DNA of 64,000 bases, from the NCBI GenBank assembly GCA_019634975.1, contig JAHCAI010000003.1, positions 248,001 through 312,000 of the forward strand, written 5' to 3'. Below are positions 54,704 through 63,865 of the stretch, piece after piece (the stretch's first letter is position 1; the number at the start of each line of letters is the position of its first letter). The notes beneath the pieces are model-generated. The model saw nothing but the letters and a program-made list of their open reading frames with translations. It ran no database searches and was not told where the DNA came from. Source of the stretch: Burkholderiales bacterium. Its GTDB lineage: Bacteria; Pseudomonadota; Gammaproteobacteria; Burkholderiales; SG8-41. The position numbers and the translations under genes were made by a program.

Positions 54704-55690
54704 TCAGTTCGGCTTCAGGTTTGCCGCGCGTATCACCTTTTCCCACTTCGCGGTCTCCGACTGGATATAGGCGGTGAAAGCTTCGGCTGTCGAGATTTCC
54801 GGATCGATGCCGCGGGAGAGCAGCGCGTCACGGACATCCTGTGCTTTCAGCACGGCATGGAGCTCATCCTGCAGGCGCCGGATGATGGCAGGGGGAGTGC
54901 CCGCGGGGGCGACCATGCCGTACCAGTTGCTCGCCTCGTAGCCTTTCATGCCCGGAGATTCGGCAACCGTCGGCACGCCGGGCAGGGCGGAGGAGCGCTG
55001 GGCACCGGTCACTGCAAGGGCCACCGCGCGGCCGGCCTTGACCGGCGGCACGCCGGTGGAAATCACCGCGACGAACACCGGCAATTGGCCGCCGAGCAGG
55101 TCGGCGAGGGCGGGCCCGCCGCCCTTGTAGGGCACATGGGTCATGTCGACCTTGGCCATGGTCTTGAACAGTTCTCCGGCGAGGTGCCCGGGGCTGCCGA
55201 GCCCGGAGGACGCGTAATTCAGGCCACCGGGTTTCTGCTTCGCCAGCGCGATGAGCTCGGGGATGGTTTTGGCAGCCAGAGTCGGGTGGACCAGGAACAT
55301 GTTCTGCAGTTGCACCGCCATCGAGATGGTCGCGAAGTCCTTCAGCGGGTCATAGGGCACACGGGTGATCGCGGGACTGATCACCAGCGCGCCGAGGGTG
55401 GCGAGGTGCAGGTTGTAGCCATCGGGCGTGGACCTGGCGGCGATCTCGGCGCCGATTGTGCCGTTCGCGCCGGCGCGGTTGTCGACGATGACCTGCTGCT
55501 TCAGGGATTCACCCAGCCTGGGCGCCACGATGCGCGCCACGAGGTCGGTGGCGCCGCCCGGCGGGAAGCCGACGATGATGCGCAGGGGGCGGGTGGGGTA
55601 ATCGGCGGCAGCCGCAGGCAGTCCGGCGAGCGCGAGCAGCACGATGCCGGCGAGGGCCGATAGCGTTCGGTTTGCGGGCTGCGGGATCAT
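54704..55690 (-). CDS. Bug/TctC-family periplasmic solute-binding protein
   Basis: A 328-residue protein with a signal peptide (AGIVLLALAGLPAAAA, cleavage near AAA-D, about 24) and Bug motifs YPTRPLRIIVGFPPGGATD, VDNRAGANGTIG and VPYKGGGPALADLLGG. ATG 55690 follows GGAGGACACCC. It ends 20 bp from the convergent MFS gene. No membrane subunits are adjacent. Confidence 0.92.
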   Translation of the reverse strand: MIPQPANRTLSALAGIVLLALAGLPAAAADYPTRPLRIIVGFPPGGATDLVARIVAPRLGESLKQQVIVDNRAGANGTIGAEIAARSTPDGYNLHLATLGALVISPAITRVPYDPLKDFATISMAVQLQNMFLVHPTLAAKTIPELIALAKQKPGGLNYASSGLGSPGHLAGELFKTMAKVDMTHVPYKGGGPALADLLGGQLPVFVAVISTGVPPVKAGRAVALAVTGAQRSSALPGVPTVAESPGMKGYEASNWYGMVAPAGTPPAIIRRLQDELHAVLKAQDVRDALLSRGIDPEISTAEAFTAYIQSETAKWEKVIRAANLKPN

Positions 55691-55816
55691 GAGGGTGTCC
55701 TCCGGTGTTATCGTTCGAGGCTGCTCGAAATGGCGGCTTGCCGGGATTATACGAGCGCCGGGCGCGGACTGCATGGCGCGCGGCGGCGGCCGCAACGCCC
55801 TTGAAAGGACTGACGC

Positions 55817-56686
55817 ATGACCGCCGCATCTCCCCTCAAGCTGAAAGCCATGTTCGGCGATTATCCCAACACCGCAGCGCTGAAATCAGGCGCGGTGGCC
55901 TCGCCCCGGCTGCAGTTTGATTTTGCCGATGTCAAGCTGGCACAGACCGCGTTCAAGGCGGTGGTGCGCGGCGAATATGACGTCGCCGAACTGGCGATCG
56001 TGACCTACCTGCAGGCACTGGCCCATGGCAAGCCGGTGACACTGCTGCCGGCGGTGGTGATGGCGGGGCCGCCGCATCCCTGCCTCGCCTACAACACCAC
56101 GCGCGGCAGGCTGGGTCCGCGAGACCTCGCCGGCAAGCGCATCGGCATTCGCGCGCATTCGGTGACCACGGTGACCTGGGTGCGCGGCATCCTCGCCAAT
56201 GACCATGGCGTGGACCTCGACAGCATCCAGTGGGTGGCCTTCGAGGATCCGCATGTGCCCGAATGCGTCGAGCCGGCAAACGTCAGCCGCGCGCCTGCGG
56301 GCAAGACCCTCGTCGGCATGCTGCGCGCGGGCGAACTCGACGCCGGCGTGGTGTCGCCGTCCGACCAGAAGGACGGCCTGCTGGCGCCGGTGATTGAGGA
56401 ACCCATGGCGGCGCTGGCGCGCTGGCGCGAGCGTTACGGGGTGCGCCCTCTGAACCATGTGGTGGTGCTGCACCGTGACCTCGCGCGGGCACAGCCCTGG
56501 GTTGCCGCGGAGGTGCTGGGCCTGCTGCAGCAGAGCGCGGCACGGGTCCCGGACATGCCGGGAGCGGACTGCATACAGTCCGGCATCGAGGCCCTGCGGC
56601 AGACGCTTGACCTGATCATCCACTATGCGTTCCAGCAGAGGCTGATTCCGCGCCGCTTTGCCGTGGACGAGTTGTTCAGCATGTGA
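55817..56686 (+). CDS. 4,5-dihydroxyphthalate decarboxylase-like protein
   Basis: A 289-residue protein without a signal peptide. It shows KLKAMFGDYPNTAALKSGAV at the N-terminus and KAVVRGEYDVAELAIVTYLQ and GKRIGIRAHSVTTVTWVRGI in the core, the pattern of the 4,5-dihydroxyphthalate decarboxylase family, which has a type II periplasmic-binding fold. It could be a decarboxylase or a binding-fold relative. It is divergent from the Bug gene (126 bp gap). A second member of this family is encoded at 61761-62744. Confidence 0.75.
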   Translation: MTAASPLKLKAMFGDYPNTAALKSGAVASPRLQFDFADVKLAQTAFKAVVRGEYDVAELAIVTYLQALAHGKPVTLLPAVVMAGPPHPCLAYNTTRGRLGPRDLAGKRIGIRAHSVTTVTWVRGILANDHGVDLDSIQWVAFEDPHVPECVEPANVSRAPAGKTLVGMLRAGELDAGVVSPSDQKDGLLAPVIEEPMAALARWRERYGVRPLNHVVVLHRDLARAQPWVAAEVLGLLQQSAARVPDMPGADCIQSGIEALRQTLDLIIHYAFQQRLIPRRFAVDELFSM

Positions 56687-56728
56687 GCTTCAACGCATGC
56701 CAGGCGTGAGACGGAGAGCCTGCGCGGG

Positions 56729-56734
56729 TATAAT
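56729..56734 (+). promoter_or_regulatory. possible -10 box before tcuA
   Basis: A perfect TATAAT lies 37 bp before the tcuA ATG, but no recognisable -35 element lies at 16-18 bp. It is a weak promoter candidate for the tcuAB unit. Confidence 0.3.
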
Positions 56735-56770
56735 TCGCGCACATTTTTCCGAGAGCCGAAAGCCCCATCC

Positions 56771-58168
56771 ATGCTGGACACCTCCAAAACCTACGACCTG
56801 CTCGTCGTCGGCGGCGGCAACGCGGCGCTGTGCGCGGCGCTGATGGCGCGCGAGGCCGGATGCAGCGTCATCCTGCTCGAAGGCGCGCCGAAACCGTTCC
56901 GCGGCGGCAACAGCCGTCACACCCGCAACCTGCGCTGCATGCACGAGGAGCCCCAGGACATCCTCACCGGTGCCTACCCCGAGGAGGAGTACTGGCAGGA
57001 CCTGCTGAAGGTCACCGGCGGCCTGACCAACGAAAAGCTGGCGCGCATCGTGCTGCACCACACTTCCTCATGCCGGCCGTGGATGATGAAACACGGCGTG
57101 CGTTTCCAGCCGCCGCTGGGCGGCACGCTGCACCTGTCGCGCACCAATGCCTTCTTCCTCGGCGGCGGCAAGGCGCTGGTCAATGCCTACTACGATTCGG
57201 CGGAGCGGCTCGGCGTCGAAGTCCATTACGAAGCGCAGGTCACCGATCTCGAGATCGACGGTGACACTTTCAAGTCGGCGACCTTCACCCACGGCGGCGC
57301 GACGCACCGGGTGCGCGCGAAGGCCGTGGTGCTTGCCTGCGGCGGTTTCCAGGCCAACCTCGACTGGCTCGAGGAAGCCTGGGGTCCGGCGGCAAAGAAT
57401 TTCCTCGTGCGCGGCACACCCTACAACCGCGGCGACATCCTCAAGCTGCTGCTGGCAAAGGGCGCCAAGCAGATCAGCGACCCGCTGCAGGGCCACTGCG
57501 TGGCGATCGACGCGCGCTCGCCCAAGTACGACGGCGGCATCATCACCCGCGTTGATGCAGTGTCGCTGGGCATCGTCGTCAACAAGAACGCCGAGCGCTT
57601 CTACGACGAGGGCGAGGATTTCTGGCCCAAGCGCTACGCGATCTGGGGCCGCCTGGTGGCGGGTCAGCCCGACCAGATCGGCTACTCGATCGTCGACGCC
57701 AAGGTCATGGGCAAGTTCATGCCGCCGGTCTACCCGCCGGTCCGGGCGAGCTCGCTGCGCGAACTGGCAAGCAAGCTGGAGCTGGATCCGGACGCGCTGG
57801 AGAAAACCGTGCGCGAGTTCAACGCCGCGGTGCGCACCGGCACCTTCGACCATACGATCCAGGACGACTGTGTCACCGAGGGCATCACGCCGCCGAAGAC
57901 GCACTGGGCACAGAAGATCGACACTGCGCCGTTCTTCGGCTATCCGCTGCGGCCCGGCATCACTTTCACCTATCTCGGGGTCACCGTCGACGACAAGTCG
58001 CGGATGATCCTGCAGGACGACAAGCCCTGCAAGAACATATTCGCAGCCGGAGAGATCATGGCAGGAAACGTGTTGGGCAAGGGGTACCTGGCGGGCATCG
58101 GCATGTCCATTGGCACCACGTTCGGACGCATCGCGGGCGAGGAGGCGGCAAAACATGTACGCGGCTGA
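56771..58168 (+). CDS. tcuA: TcuA, FAD-dependent tricarballylate dehydrogenase
   Basis: A 465-residue flavoprotein of the fumarate-reductase-like family. FAD motif DLLVVGGGNAALCAALMARE (near 9-28), RGGNSRHTRN, then the C-terminal GNVLGKGYLAGIGMSIGTTF that closes the FAD site. In the known pathway TcuA oxidises tricarballylate to cis-aconitate and TcuB re-oxidises its FAD. It starts at ATG 56771 and overlaps the tcuB start by 14 bases. No TcuC transporter is adjacent. Confidence 0.93.
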   Translation: MLDTSKTYDLLVVGGGNAALCAALMAREAGCSVILLEGAPKPFRGGNSRHTRNLRCMHEEPQDILTGAYPEEEYWQDLLKVTGGLTNEKLARIVLHHTSSCRPWMMKHGVRFQPPLGGTLHLSRTNAFFLGGGKALVNAYYDSAERLGVEVHYEAQVTDLEIDGDTFKSATFTHGGATHRVRAKAVVLACGGFQANLDWLEEAWGPAAKNFLVRGTPYNRGDILKLLLAKGAKQISDPLQGHCVAIDARSPKYDGGIITRVDAVSLGIVVNKNAERFYDEGEDFWPKRYAIWGRLVAGQPDQIGYSIVDAKVMGKFMPPVYPPVRASSLRELASKLELDPDALEKTVREFNAAVRTGTFDHTIQDDCVTEGITPPKTHWAQKIDTAPFFGYPLRPGITFTYLGVTVDDKSRMILQDDKPCKNIFAAGEIMAGNVLGKGYLAGIGMSIGTTFGRIAGEEAAKHVRG

Positions 58169-59297
58169 AGAGAAACCGATGCCCCTCGACGCGCTGATCG
58201 AGGACGCGCAACGCGTGCTGCGGGTATGCAACGCCTGCCGCTACTGCGAGGGCTTCTGCGCGATGTTCCCGGCGATGTCACGCCGGCTCGAGTTCGCCGA
58301 GAACGACATCCATTACCTCGGCAACCTCTGCCACAACTGCGGCTCCTGCCTCTATGCCTGCCAGTTCTCGCCGCCCCACGAATTCCAGGTCAATGTACCG
58401 CGGCTGATGGCGCGGGTACGCGGCGAAACCTACCGCCGTTATGCCTGGCCGGGTTTCCTCGGGAAACTCTATGACAACAACGGCGTGGCGGTGAGCCTGA
58501 TATCGGCTTTCAGCATCGCGCTGCTGTTCTGGGTCGCCGGCGCGCTGGGCAACCCGGAGCGTTTTTTCGCCGCGCACAGCGTCGAGCAGGGTTCTTTCTA
58601 CGCGCTGATGCCGCACAACCTGATGGCCGGCATGTTCGGCGCGGTGTTCCTGTTCGCGATGGTGGCCCTGTTCATGGGTTTCATCCGTTTCTGGCCGTAC
58701 ATGGGCGAGGAACTCGCGGACTTCGTCAAAAAACCGCTGGCGGAAGGCCTGCACGACGCCTTCACGCTGAAGAACCTCGGTGGCGGTGGCGAAGGCTGCA
58801 CCTATCCCACCGAGCAGAAGTCGTTTGCGCGCCGCATTTTCCACCATTTCACGTTCTACGGTTTCCTGCTGTGCCTTGCGGCGACCAGCGTGGCCACGGT
58901 TTACCACTATGTGCTCGACTATCCGGCGCCGTATCCGTACATCAGCCTGCCGAAGCTTCTCGGCACCCTCGGTGGCATCGGCCTGCTGATCGGGCCTGCA
59001 GGGCTGTTGTGGATCAAGGCGAAGCGGGATCCGGATCTGGCCTATCGCGCGCAGGACGGCATGGATGCCGGATTGCTGGTGCTGCTGTTCATGATCAGCC
59101 TCACCGGCCTGGGCCTGATGATCTGGCGCGAAACCGGCGCGATGGGCACCTGGCTGGCCGTGCACCTCGGCTTCGTGCTGGCGCTGTTCCTGACCATGCC
59201 CTACGGCAAGTTCGTGCACGGCATGTACCGGCTGATGGCCCTGGTGCGTTACCACCTCGAGCGGCGGCGGCCGGTGCCGGGTGTGGCGCCTGAGTAA
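58155..59297 (+). CDS. tcuB: TcuB, iron-sulfur membrane protein re-oxidising TcuA
   Basis: A 380-residue protein. The N-terminal part carries two 4Fe-4S-like cysteine clusters (CNACRYCEGFC and CHNCGSCLYACQFSPP). The remainder is membrane-embedded with about five to six helices and heme-type histidines (FHHFTFYGFLLC, VYHYVLDY). TcuB passes electrons from TcuA to the quinone pool. The start at ATG 58155 lies inside the tcuA 3' end behind GGAGG. A terminator follows. Confidence 0.93.
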   Translation: MYAAEEKPMPLDALIEDAQRVLRVCNACRYCEGFCAMFPAMSRRLEFAENDIHYLGNLCHNCGSCLYACQFSPPHEFQVNVPRLMARVRGETYRRYAWPGFLGKLYDNNGVAVSLISAFSIALLFWVAGALGNPERFFAAHSVEQGSFYALMPHNLMAGMFGAVFLFAMVALFMGFIRFWPYMGEELADFVKKPLAEGLHDAFTLKNLGGGGEGCTYPTEQKSFARRIFHHFTFYGFLLCLAATSVATVYHYVLDYPAPYPYISLPKLLGTLGGIGLLIGPAGLLWIKAKRDPDLAYRAQDGMDAGLLVLLFMISLTGLGLMIWRETGAMGTWLAVHLGFVLALFLTMPYGKFVHGMYRLMALVRYHLERRRPVPGVAPE

Positions 59298-59328
59298 AAT
59301 ATCGTTTAAAAACAATATGTTACGATAA
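59298..59328 (+). repeat. AT-rich recurrent motif, copy E
   Basis: ATATCGTTTAAAAACAATAT then GTTACGATAAC begins at the tcuB stop, just before the terminator. It is close to copy F. Confidence 0.55.
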
Positions 59329-59329
59329 C

Positions 59330-59364
59330 ATGCCAAGGGTCGCTGCTGCGGCCCTTGGCATTTT
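59330..59364 (+). terminator. terminator after tcuAB
   Basis: ATGCCAAGGG (59330-59339) pairs perfectly with CCCTTGGCAT (59352-59361) over a 12 nt loop. The T tail is short, so read-through into phaC, 150 bp downstream, is possible. Confidence 0.75.
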
Positions 59365-59514
59365 CGGGAACCCCCTCCCGACAATCCGCGGGCATTGCGC
59401 CAAGCGGAGGACCGCTGAATACTGCGGACAAGGCGCCAGTTTCCCCTTGCCGCAGTGCAGGGCCCCGGCAGTGAGCATGGAGTTTTTCGGACAGGATCAG
59501 CACAGGACAGGCGA

Positions 59515-61263
59515 ATGAAGAAAGCACGATTGACCCAGACCGCTGCGGCGCCCGATGCCTCCACGGCCATGGCGCAGTGGATGGAACGGCTGGAGCAGTT
59601 CCGGCAGACGCTCGATCCCTTCGGCATTGCTGCCTCGTTCCGCCAGGTCGCCGATGGCTGGCTCGCCAATCCCGAAAAGCTGGCGGAGCAGCTGGCGCAG
59701 CTGACCCGCGACATGCAGGCGCTGCAGCTCAATGCCTGGCAGGCCGCAGCGGGCCTGAAGCCCGAGCCGCTGGTCAAGGCGCGGCCGGACGATGAACGCT
59801 TTGCCGATCCGGCGTGGTCCGAAGTGCCGGCCTTTGCGGCACTGAAGCAGTATTACCTGCTCTACACGCGCTGGCTGGAAGACGTTCTGTTTGATGCGCC
59901 GGACACCCCGGCTAAGGAGCGGCGCCACGCGGCATTCTGGGCCCGCCAGTGGCTGGACGCGGTGGCCCCGAACAACTATCTGTTCACCAATCCCGTCGCA
60001 CTGCGCAAGTTCCATGAAACCTCGGGTGAGAGCCTGATCAGGGGGCTCAAGCTCTGGCTCGAAGACCTGCGCAACAATGATGTGCAGATGGTGGACCGCT
60101 CGGCCTTCGAGGTCGGCAGGAACCTGGCGACGACGCCGGGGAGCGTGGTGTTCCGCAACGAGCTGATGGAACTGATCCAGTATGCGCCGGCGACACCGGA
60201 GGTGCATGCCCTGCCCATCGTCATCGTGCCGCCCTGGATCAACAAGTACTACATCCTCGACCTCAACGAGAAGAAGAGCATGATGCGCTACCTGGTGGCG
60301 CAGGGCTTCACGGTGTTCGTGGTCAGCTGGCGCAACCCCACGGCTGCGCTGGCAAACACGACTTTCGACGATTACCTGATGCAGGGGCTGCATGCGGCGA
60401 TCGACAATGCACGCGCGATCTGCGGAGTGCCCCAGGTGCATGCGGTCGGCTACTGCATCGGCGGAACCGCGCTGGCCGCGCTGATGGCCTGGTACAACCG
60501 CGAGCATGCCGATGCCGCCGACGTTCCGGTTGCCCACTGGACCCTGCTCACGACCCTGACCGATTTTTCGCGCCCCGGGGCGGTGGAGGTGTTCCTCAAC
60601 GAGGAAACCATCAATTCCCTCGACCAGATGATGGCTCGCCAGGGCTATCTCGACGGCCGTGACATGGCGCGCTCCTTCCGCATGCTGCGCCCGAACAGCC
60701 TGATCTGGCACTACGTGGTGCATGGCTATCTCTACGGCGAGTCGCCGCCGCCGTTCGACGTGCTTTACTGGAACACCGACGTCACGCGCATGCCGCGCGC
60801 GATGCATGCCTACTACCTGCGCGAGTTCTACCTGCACAACCGGCTGATCCGCAAGGATGGCCTGACGCTGGCCGGGCATCCCATCGACCTCGGCCGCATC
60901 CGGCAGCCGCTGTATGCGGTCGGCTGCGAGGAGGACCACATTGCGCCGTGGAAGGCGACCTTCAGGATCGCGGCGCACCTCAATGTGCCGGTGCAGTACA
61001 CGCTGAGCAGTTCGGGGCACATCCTCGGCATCATCAATCCGCCGGTGACGCCGCCCAAGCGCAGTTTCTGGACGGGACCGGCTGACGGCAAGAGTCCGGA
61101 CGAATGGAAGCACGATCTGCGCGAAACTGCCGGCAGCTGGTGGGAGCACTGGAGCGGTGTCCTCGCGGAGCAGTGCGGCCCGCGCGTGCCCGCGCGCTCA
61201 CCGGGCGATGCGGCACATCCGGTGCTGGGCCCGGCTCCCGGGCTCTACGTGCACGAAATATAG
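59515..61263 (+). CDS. phaC: class I poly(3-hydroxyalkanoate) synthase
   Basis: A 582-residue polymerase. A helical N-terminal domain (about 1-205) precedes an alpha/beta hydrolase domain with lipase-box-like GYCIGG (catalytic Cys314), Asp in VGCEEDHIAPW and His in SSSGHILGIIN. It joins 3-hydroxyacyl-CoA units into polyester granules. ATG 59515 (MKKARL) follows AGGACAGG. It stands alone here, without phaA, phaB or phasin genes. Confidence 0.92.
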   Translation: MKKARLTQTAAAPDASTAMAQWMERLEQFRQTLDPFGIAASFRQVADGWLANPEKLAEQLAQLTRDMQALQLNAWQAAAGLKPEPLVKARPDDERFADPAWSEVPAFAALKQYYLLYTRWLEDVLFDAPDTPAKERRHAAFWARQWLDAVAPNNYLFTNPVALRKFHETSGESLIRGLKLWLEDLRNNDVQMVDRSAFEVGRNLATTPGSVVFRNELMELIQYAPATPEVHALPIVIVPPWINKYYILDLNEKKSMMRYLVAQGFTVFVVSWRNPTAALANTTFDDYLMQGLHAAIDNARAICGVPQVHAVGYCIGGTALAALMAWYNREHADAADVPVAHWTLLTTLTDFSRPGAVEVFLNEETINSLDQMMARQGYLDGRDMARSFRMLRPNSLIWHYVVHGYLYGESPPPFDVLYWNTDVTRMPRAMHAYYLREFYLHNRLIRKDGLTLAGHPIDLGRIRQPLYAVGCEEDHIAPWKATFRIAAHLNVPVQYTLSSSGHILGIINPPVTPPKRSFWTGPADGKSPDEWKHDLRETAGSWWEHWSGVLAEQCGPRVPARSPGDAAHPVLGPAPGLYVHEI

Positions 61264-61318
61264 GAAGCTCGCGCAAATCCCGCCGGTTCGCGACCGGCGC
61301 GCGCGGACAGTGATTGCC

Positions 61319-61684
61319 ATGAAACCACCCATACTCAGACCGCATCCGCCTGCCGAGCTGCTGACCGAAGAGCGCTGCCACATACTCGAACTGTCCAACG
61401 ACGACAGCGATCCCGCGATGTCAATTGCGCGGGCGCGGGTGGAGCCCGGTGTCACCACGCGCTGGCACCGGGTCCGCGATACCGTGGAACGCTATGTCAT
61501 TCTCGACGGCGTCGGGCGCATGGAGATCGGTGACTGGCCGGCACAGGAGGTGCAGGCTGGCGACGTGGTGATGATCCCGCCTTCGGTGCGCCAGCGCATC
61601 GCCAACGTCGGCGACGGCGACCTGGTCTTCCTTGCGATTTGCACGCCGCGCTTCCGGCCCGAGGCCTACGAGGACGCCGAGTGA
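61319..61684 (+). CDS. small cupin protein
   Basis: A 121-residue single-domain cupin: motif 1 is MSIARARVEPGVTTRWHRVR with DTVERYVILDGVGRME (His/Glu metal ligands) and motif 2 is GDVVMIPPSVRQRIANVG, in which the usual His is replaced by Arg/Gln, so only part of the metal site remains. Its reaction is unknown. It follows phaC by 55 bp on the same strand and may belong to its transcript. Confidence 0.8.
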   Translation: MKPPILRPHPPAELLTEERCHILELSNDDSDPAMSIARARVEPGVTTRWHRVRDTVERYVILDGVGRMEIGDWPAQEVQAGDVVMIPPSVRQRIANVGDGDLVFLAICTPRFRPEAYEDAE

Positions 61685-61707
61685 TGGTCGCCTGCGGGAA
61701 TGGCCGT

Positions 61708-61740
61708 AATATCTTTTAAAAACAAATACTTGAGAATAAC
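61708..61740 (+). repeat. AT-rich recurrent motif, copy F
   Basis: AATATCTTTTAAAAACAAAT then ACTTGAGAATAAC lies between the cupin gene and the convergent decarboxylase-like gene. It differs from copy E at only a few positions. Confidence 0.6.
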
Positions 61741-61760
61741 TTCAGGGCGGCGATTCGCGT

Positions 61761-62744
61761 TCAGCACGCTGACGGCGACACGAACAGATCTTCCGCGGCA
61801 GGAGATCCCTTGAGCAGGCCCTGCTGCCGGCAATAGCGGATCATCGCCTCGATCGCCGGACGGTTGGATTCAAGACCGTAAGGCAGCGGGTCGCCGACGA
61901 TGGCAGCCATGCGGCGATAGTGATCGTCCTGTTCTGATGCATTTTCGCCGGCTTCGAATCGTTTGAGATAGCGCATCCGGGATTCATCAAAGGCCTCGAA
62001 CAGCGCCTGTGCCAGGCGGTCATGCTGTTCGAGCAATGCATTCCTGACCACGATCAGGCCATGCACCGGGTAGATTCCCGTGCGCCGGAACCAGCCTGCT
62101 TCCAGCTGCTGCGCATCGGGGAACAGCGGGACGTAGCTGGCCGCGGGCATGGCGCCGGTTTTCCAGTTCTCCTGCGGCGGTCCGGCGCGGCCGATGCCGG
62201 CGTTGTCGGTGAAGGCGGCCTGGATTTCGCCGGCGGCCATCATCCCGGCCAGCGAGTGTCCCGCCGGCACCTGCCGCACATAAGGCGGCAGCCGCAGGCT
62301 CTGCACATGCTCCTCGTCGTCGACCATCCAGGTGATCCGGGAGAGATCGACACCGTACTCGTTCTGCAGGATGCCGCGGGTCCAGATGCCGGTGCTGACC
62401 GACCATGCCCGCACGCCGGCCTTCCTGCCCTCGAGATCCTTCGGTGAATGGATGCCGGCGTCAGCGCGGCAGACAAAGCCCGAATGATGAAAGCGGCGAT
62501 AAGTGAACACCGGAAGCGCGGTGACCGGCAGGCCGGCCTCGCGCGCGATCATGTAGGTGCCTGCCGCCATTTCGCAGACGTCGAACTCGAGGTCACGCAC
62601 CATGCGCCGGTAGGCGGCGACGATGGGTCTGACCTCGACGAAGTCCGGAGCGACGCCGCGGATCGGCACCTGTCCCTGTTTCAGGGCTGCGGTATGTCCG
62701 TAGTCGGCGACCGCGATGCGCAGTGTAATGGCGCCCGTGCTCAT
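61761..62744 (-). CDS. 4,5-dihydroxyphthalate decarboxylase-like protein
   Basis: A 327-residue member of the same family as the protein at 55817: ITLRIAVADYGHTAALKQGQ, MVRDLEFDVCEMAAGTYMIA and GRKAGVRAWSVSTGIWTRGI align with it. The start is ATG 62744 (MSTGAITLRI); upstream codons lie in the gap. There is no signal peptide. It lies 40 bp downstream of the LigJ-like gene on the same strand, so it probably works with it on an aromatic-derived or carboxylic compound. Confidence 0.8.
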   Translation of the reverse strand: MSTGAITLRIAVADYGHTAALKQGQVPIRGVAPDFVEVRPIVAAYRRMVRDLEFDVCEMAAGTYMIAREAGLPVTALPVFTYRRFHHSGFVCRADAGIHSPKDLEGRKAGVRAWSVSTGIWTRGILQNEYGVDLSRITWMVDDEEHVQSLRLPPYVRQVPAGHSLAGMMAAGEIQAAFTDNAGIGRAGPPQENWKTGAMPAASYVPLFPDAQQLEAGWFRRTGIYPVHGLIVVRNALLEQHDRLAQALFEAFDESRMRYLKRFEAGENASEQDDHYRRMAAIVGDPLPYGLESNRPAIEAMIRYCRQQGLLKGSPAAEDLFVSPSAC

Positions 62745-62784
62745 GACGCCCGCCGCCGGTGCAGGCTGATGGCGGCGCGGATCA

Positions 62785-63807
62785 TCAAGCGGCCGCGACG
62801 GCCCGGGCGAAGCGCGGATATACCCTGCGCACGTTGTCCTCGAAGATCTTCTTCTTGTCCGCCGCACTGAGTGTGGTCACCGCGTCGATGTAGCGCCGGG
62901 TGTCGTCGTAGTAATGGCCGGTCTCCGGATCGATGCCCTTCACCGCGCCGACGATCTCCGAGGCGAACAGGATGTTGTCGGCCGGGATGACGCGGGTCAG
63001 CAGGTCGATCCCGGCCTGGTGATAGACGCAGGTGTCGAAGTACACGTTGTTCATCACGTGCTCCTGCAGCGGCGGCTTGCCCATGTCCTGGGCGAGGCCG
63101 CGGTAGCGGCCCCAGTGATAAGGCACGGCGCCGCCGCCGTGCGGGATGATGAATTTCAGCGTCGGAAAATCCTTGAACAGGTCCGAGGTGATGAACTGCA
63201 TGAAGGCGGTGGTGTCGCCGTTGATGTAATGCGCGCCGGTGAAATGGAAGGCCGGATTGCAGGAGGAACTGACATGCACCATCGCCGGCACGTCGAGCTC
63301 GACCATCACCTCGTACAGCGGATACCACCACTTGTCGGCCAGCGGCGGGTCGGTCCAGTAGCCGCCGGAGGGATCGGGGTTCAGATTGCAGCCGATGAAG
63401 CCGTATTCCTCGACGCAGCGCCTGAGTTCGGCAATGCAGTTGTCGGGGCGCACCCCCGGGCTCTGCGGCAGCTGGCAGACGCCGATGAAGTTCTTCGGAA
63501 ACAGCGTGCAGACGCGGTGGATCAGCTCGTTGCAGATGTCGGTCCACAGCGCGCTGGTGGCGGCGTTGCCGACATGATGGGCCATGCCGCCGGCGCGCGG
63601 CGAAAAGATCGTCATGTCGGTGCCGCGCTCGCGCTGGATGCGCAGCTGCGCCTTCTCGATGGTCTCGCGCAGTTCGTCGTCGGTGATTCTCAGGGAATCT
63701 TTCGCCGGGCTGACGGCGGGGTTCTTCAGGCCTTCGATCTGTTTCTGGCGGAAGGCTTCCAGCGATTTGGGGGCGGTGGTGTAGTGGCCGTGGCAGTCGA
63801 TGATCAT
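62785..63807 (-). CDS. amidohydrolase of the LigJ (4-oxalomesaconate hydratase)-like family
   Basis: A 340-residue TIM-barrel metalloenzyme. Zinc motif IDCHGHYTTAP at the N-terminus, the region GTDMTIFSPRAG, LNPDPSGGYWTDPPLADKWW, His in AMVHVSSSCN, IIPHGGGAVPYHWGRY and the C-terminal ILFASEIVGAVKGIDP. These segments match LigJ closely as I remember it, but ACMSD-type decarboxylases share much of the fold. It would hydrate a diacid produced by aromatic ring cleavage. ATG 63807 has AGGAA before it. Confidence 0.85.
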   Translation of the reverse strand: MIIDCHGHYTTAPKSLEAFRQKQIEGLKNPAVSPAKDSLRITDDELRETIEKAQLRIQRERGTDMTIFSPRAGGMAHHVGNAATSALWTDICNELIHRVCTLFPKNFIGVCQLPQSPGVRPDNCIAELRRCVEEYGFIGCNLNPDPSGGYWTDPPLADKWWYPLYEVMVELDVPAMVHVSSSCNPAFHFTGAHYINGDTTAFMQFITSDLFKDFPTLKFIIPHGGGAVPYHWGRYRGLAQDMGKPPLQEHVMNNVYFDTCVYHQAGIDLLTRVIPADNILFASEIVGAVKGIDPETGHYYDDTRRYIDAVTTLSAADKKKIFEDNVRRVYPRFARAVAAA

Positions 63808-63865
63808 TCGGGTTGTTCCTGTCGCTTGGCAGTGGGGTGCGCCGCCGGACGGCGCACCCCGCATT

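Noticed and set aside
63834-63860. Perfect hairpin GGGGTGCGCCG with CGGCGCACCCC as a terminator.
   Set aside because: Reading in the gene direction, no T-run follows the stem. It may be an RNA processing or stability hairpin, so I did not call a terminator.
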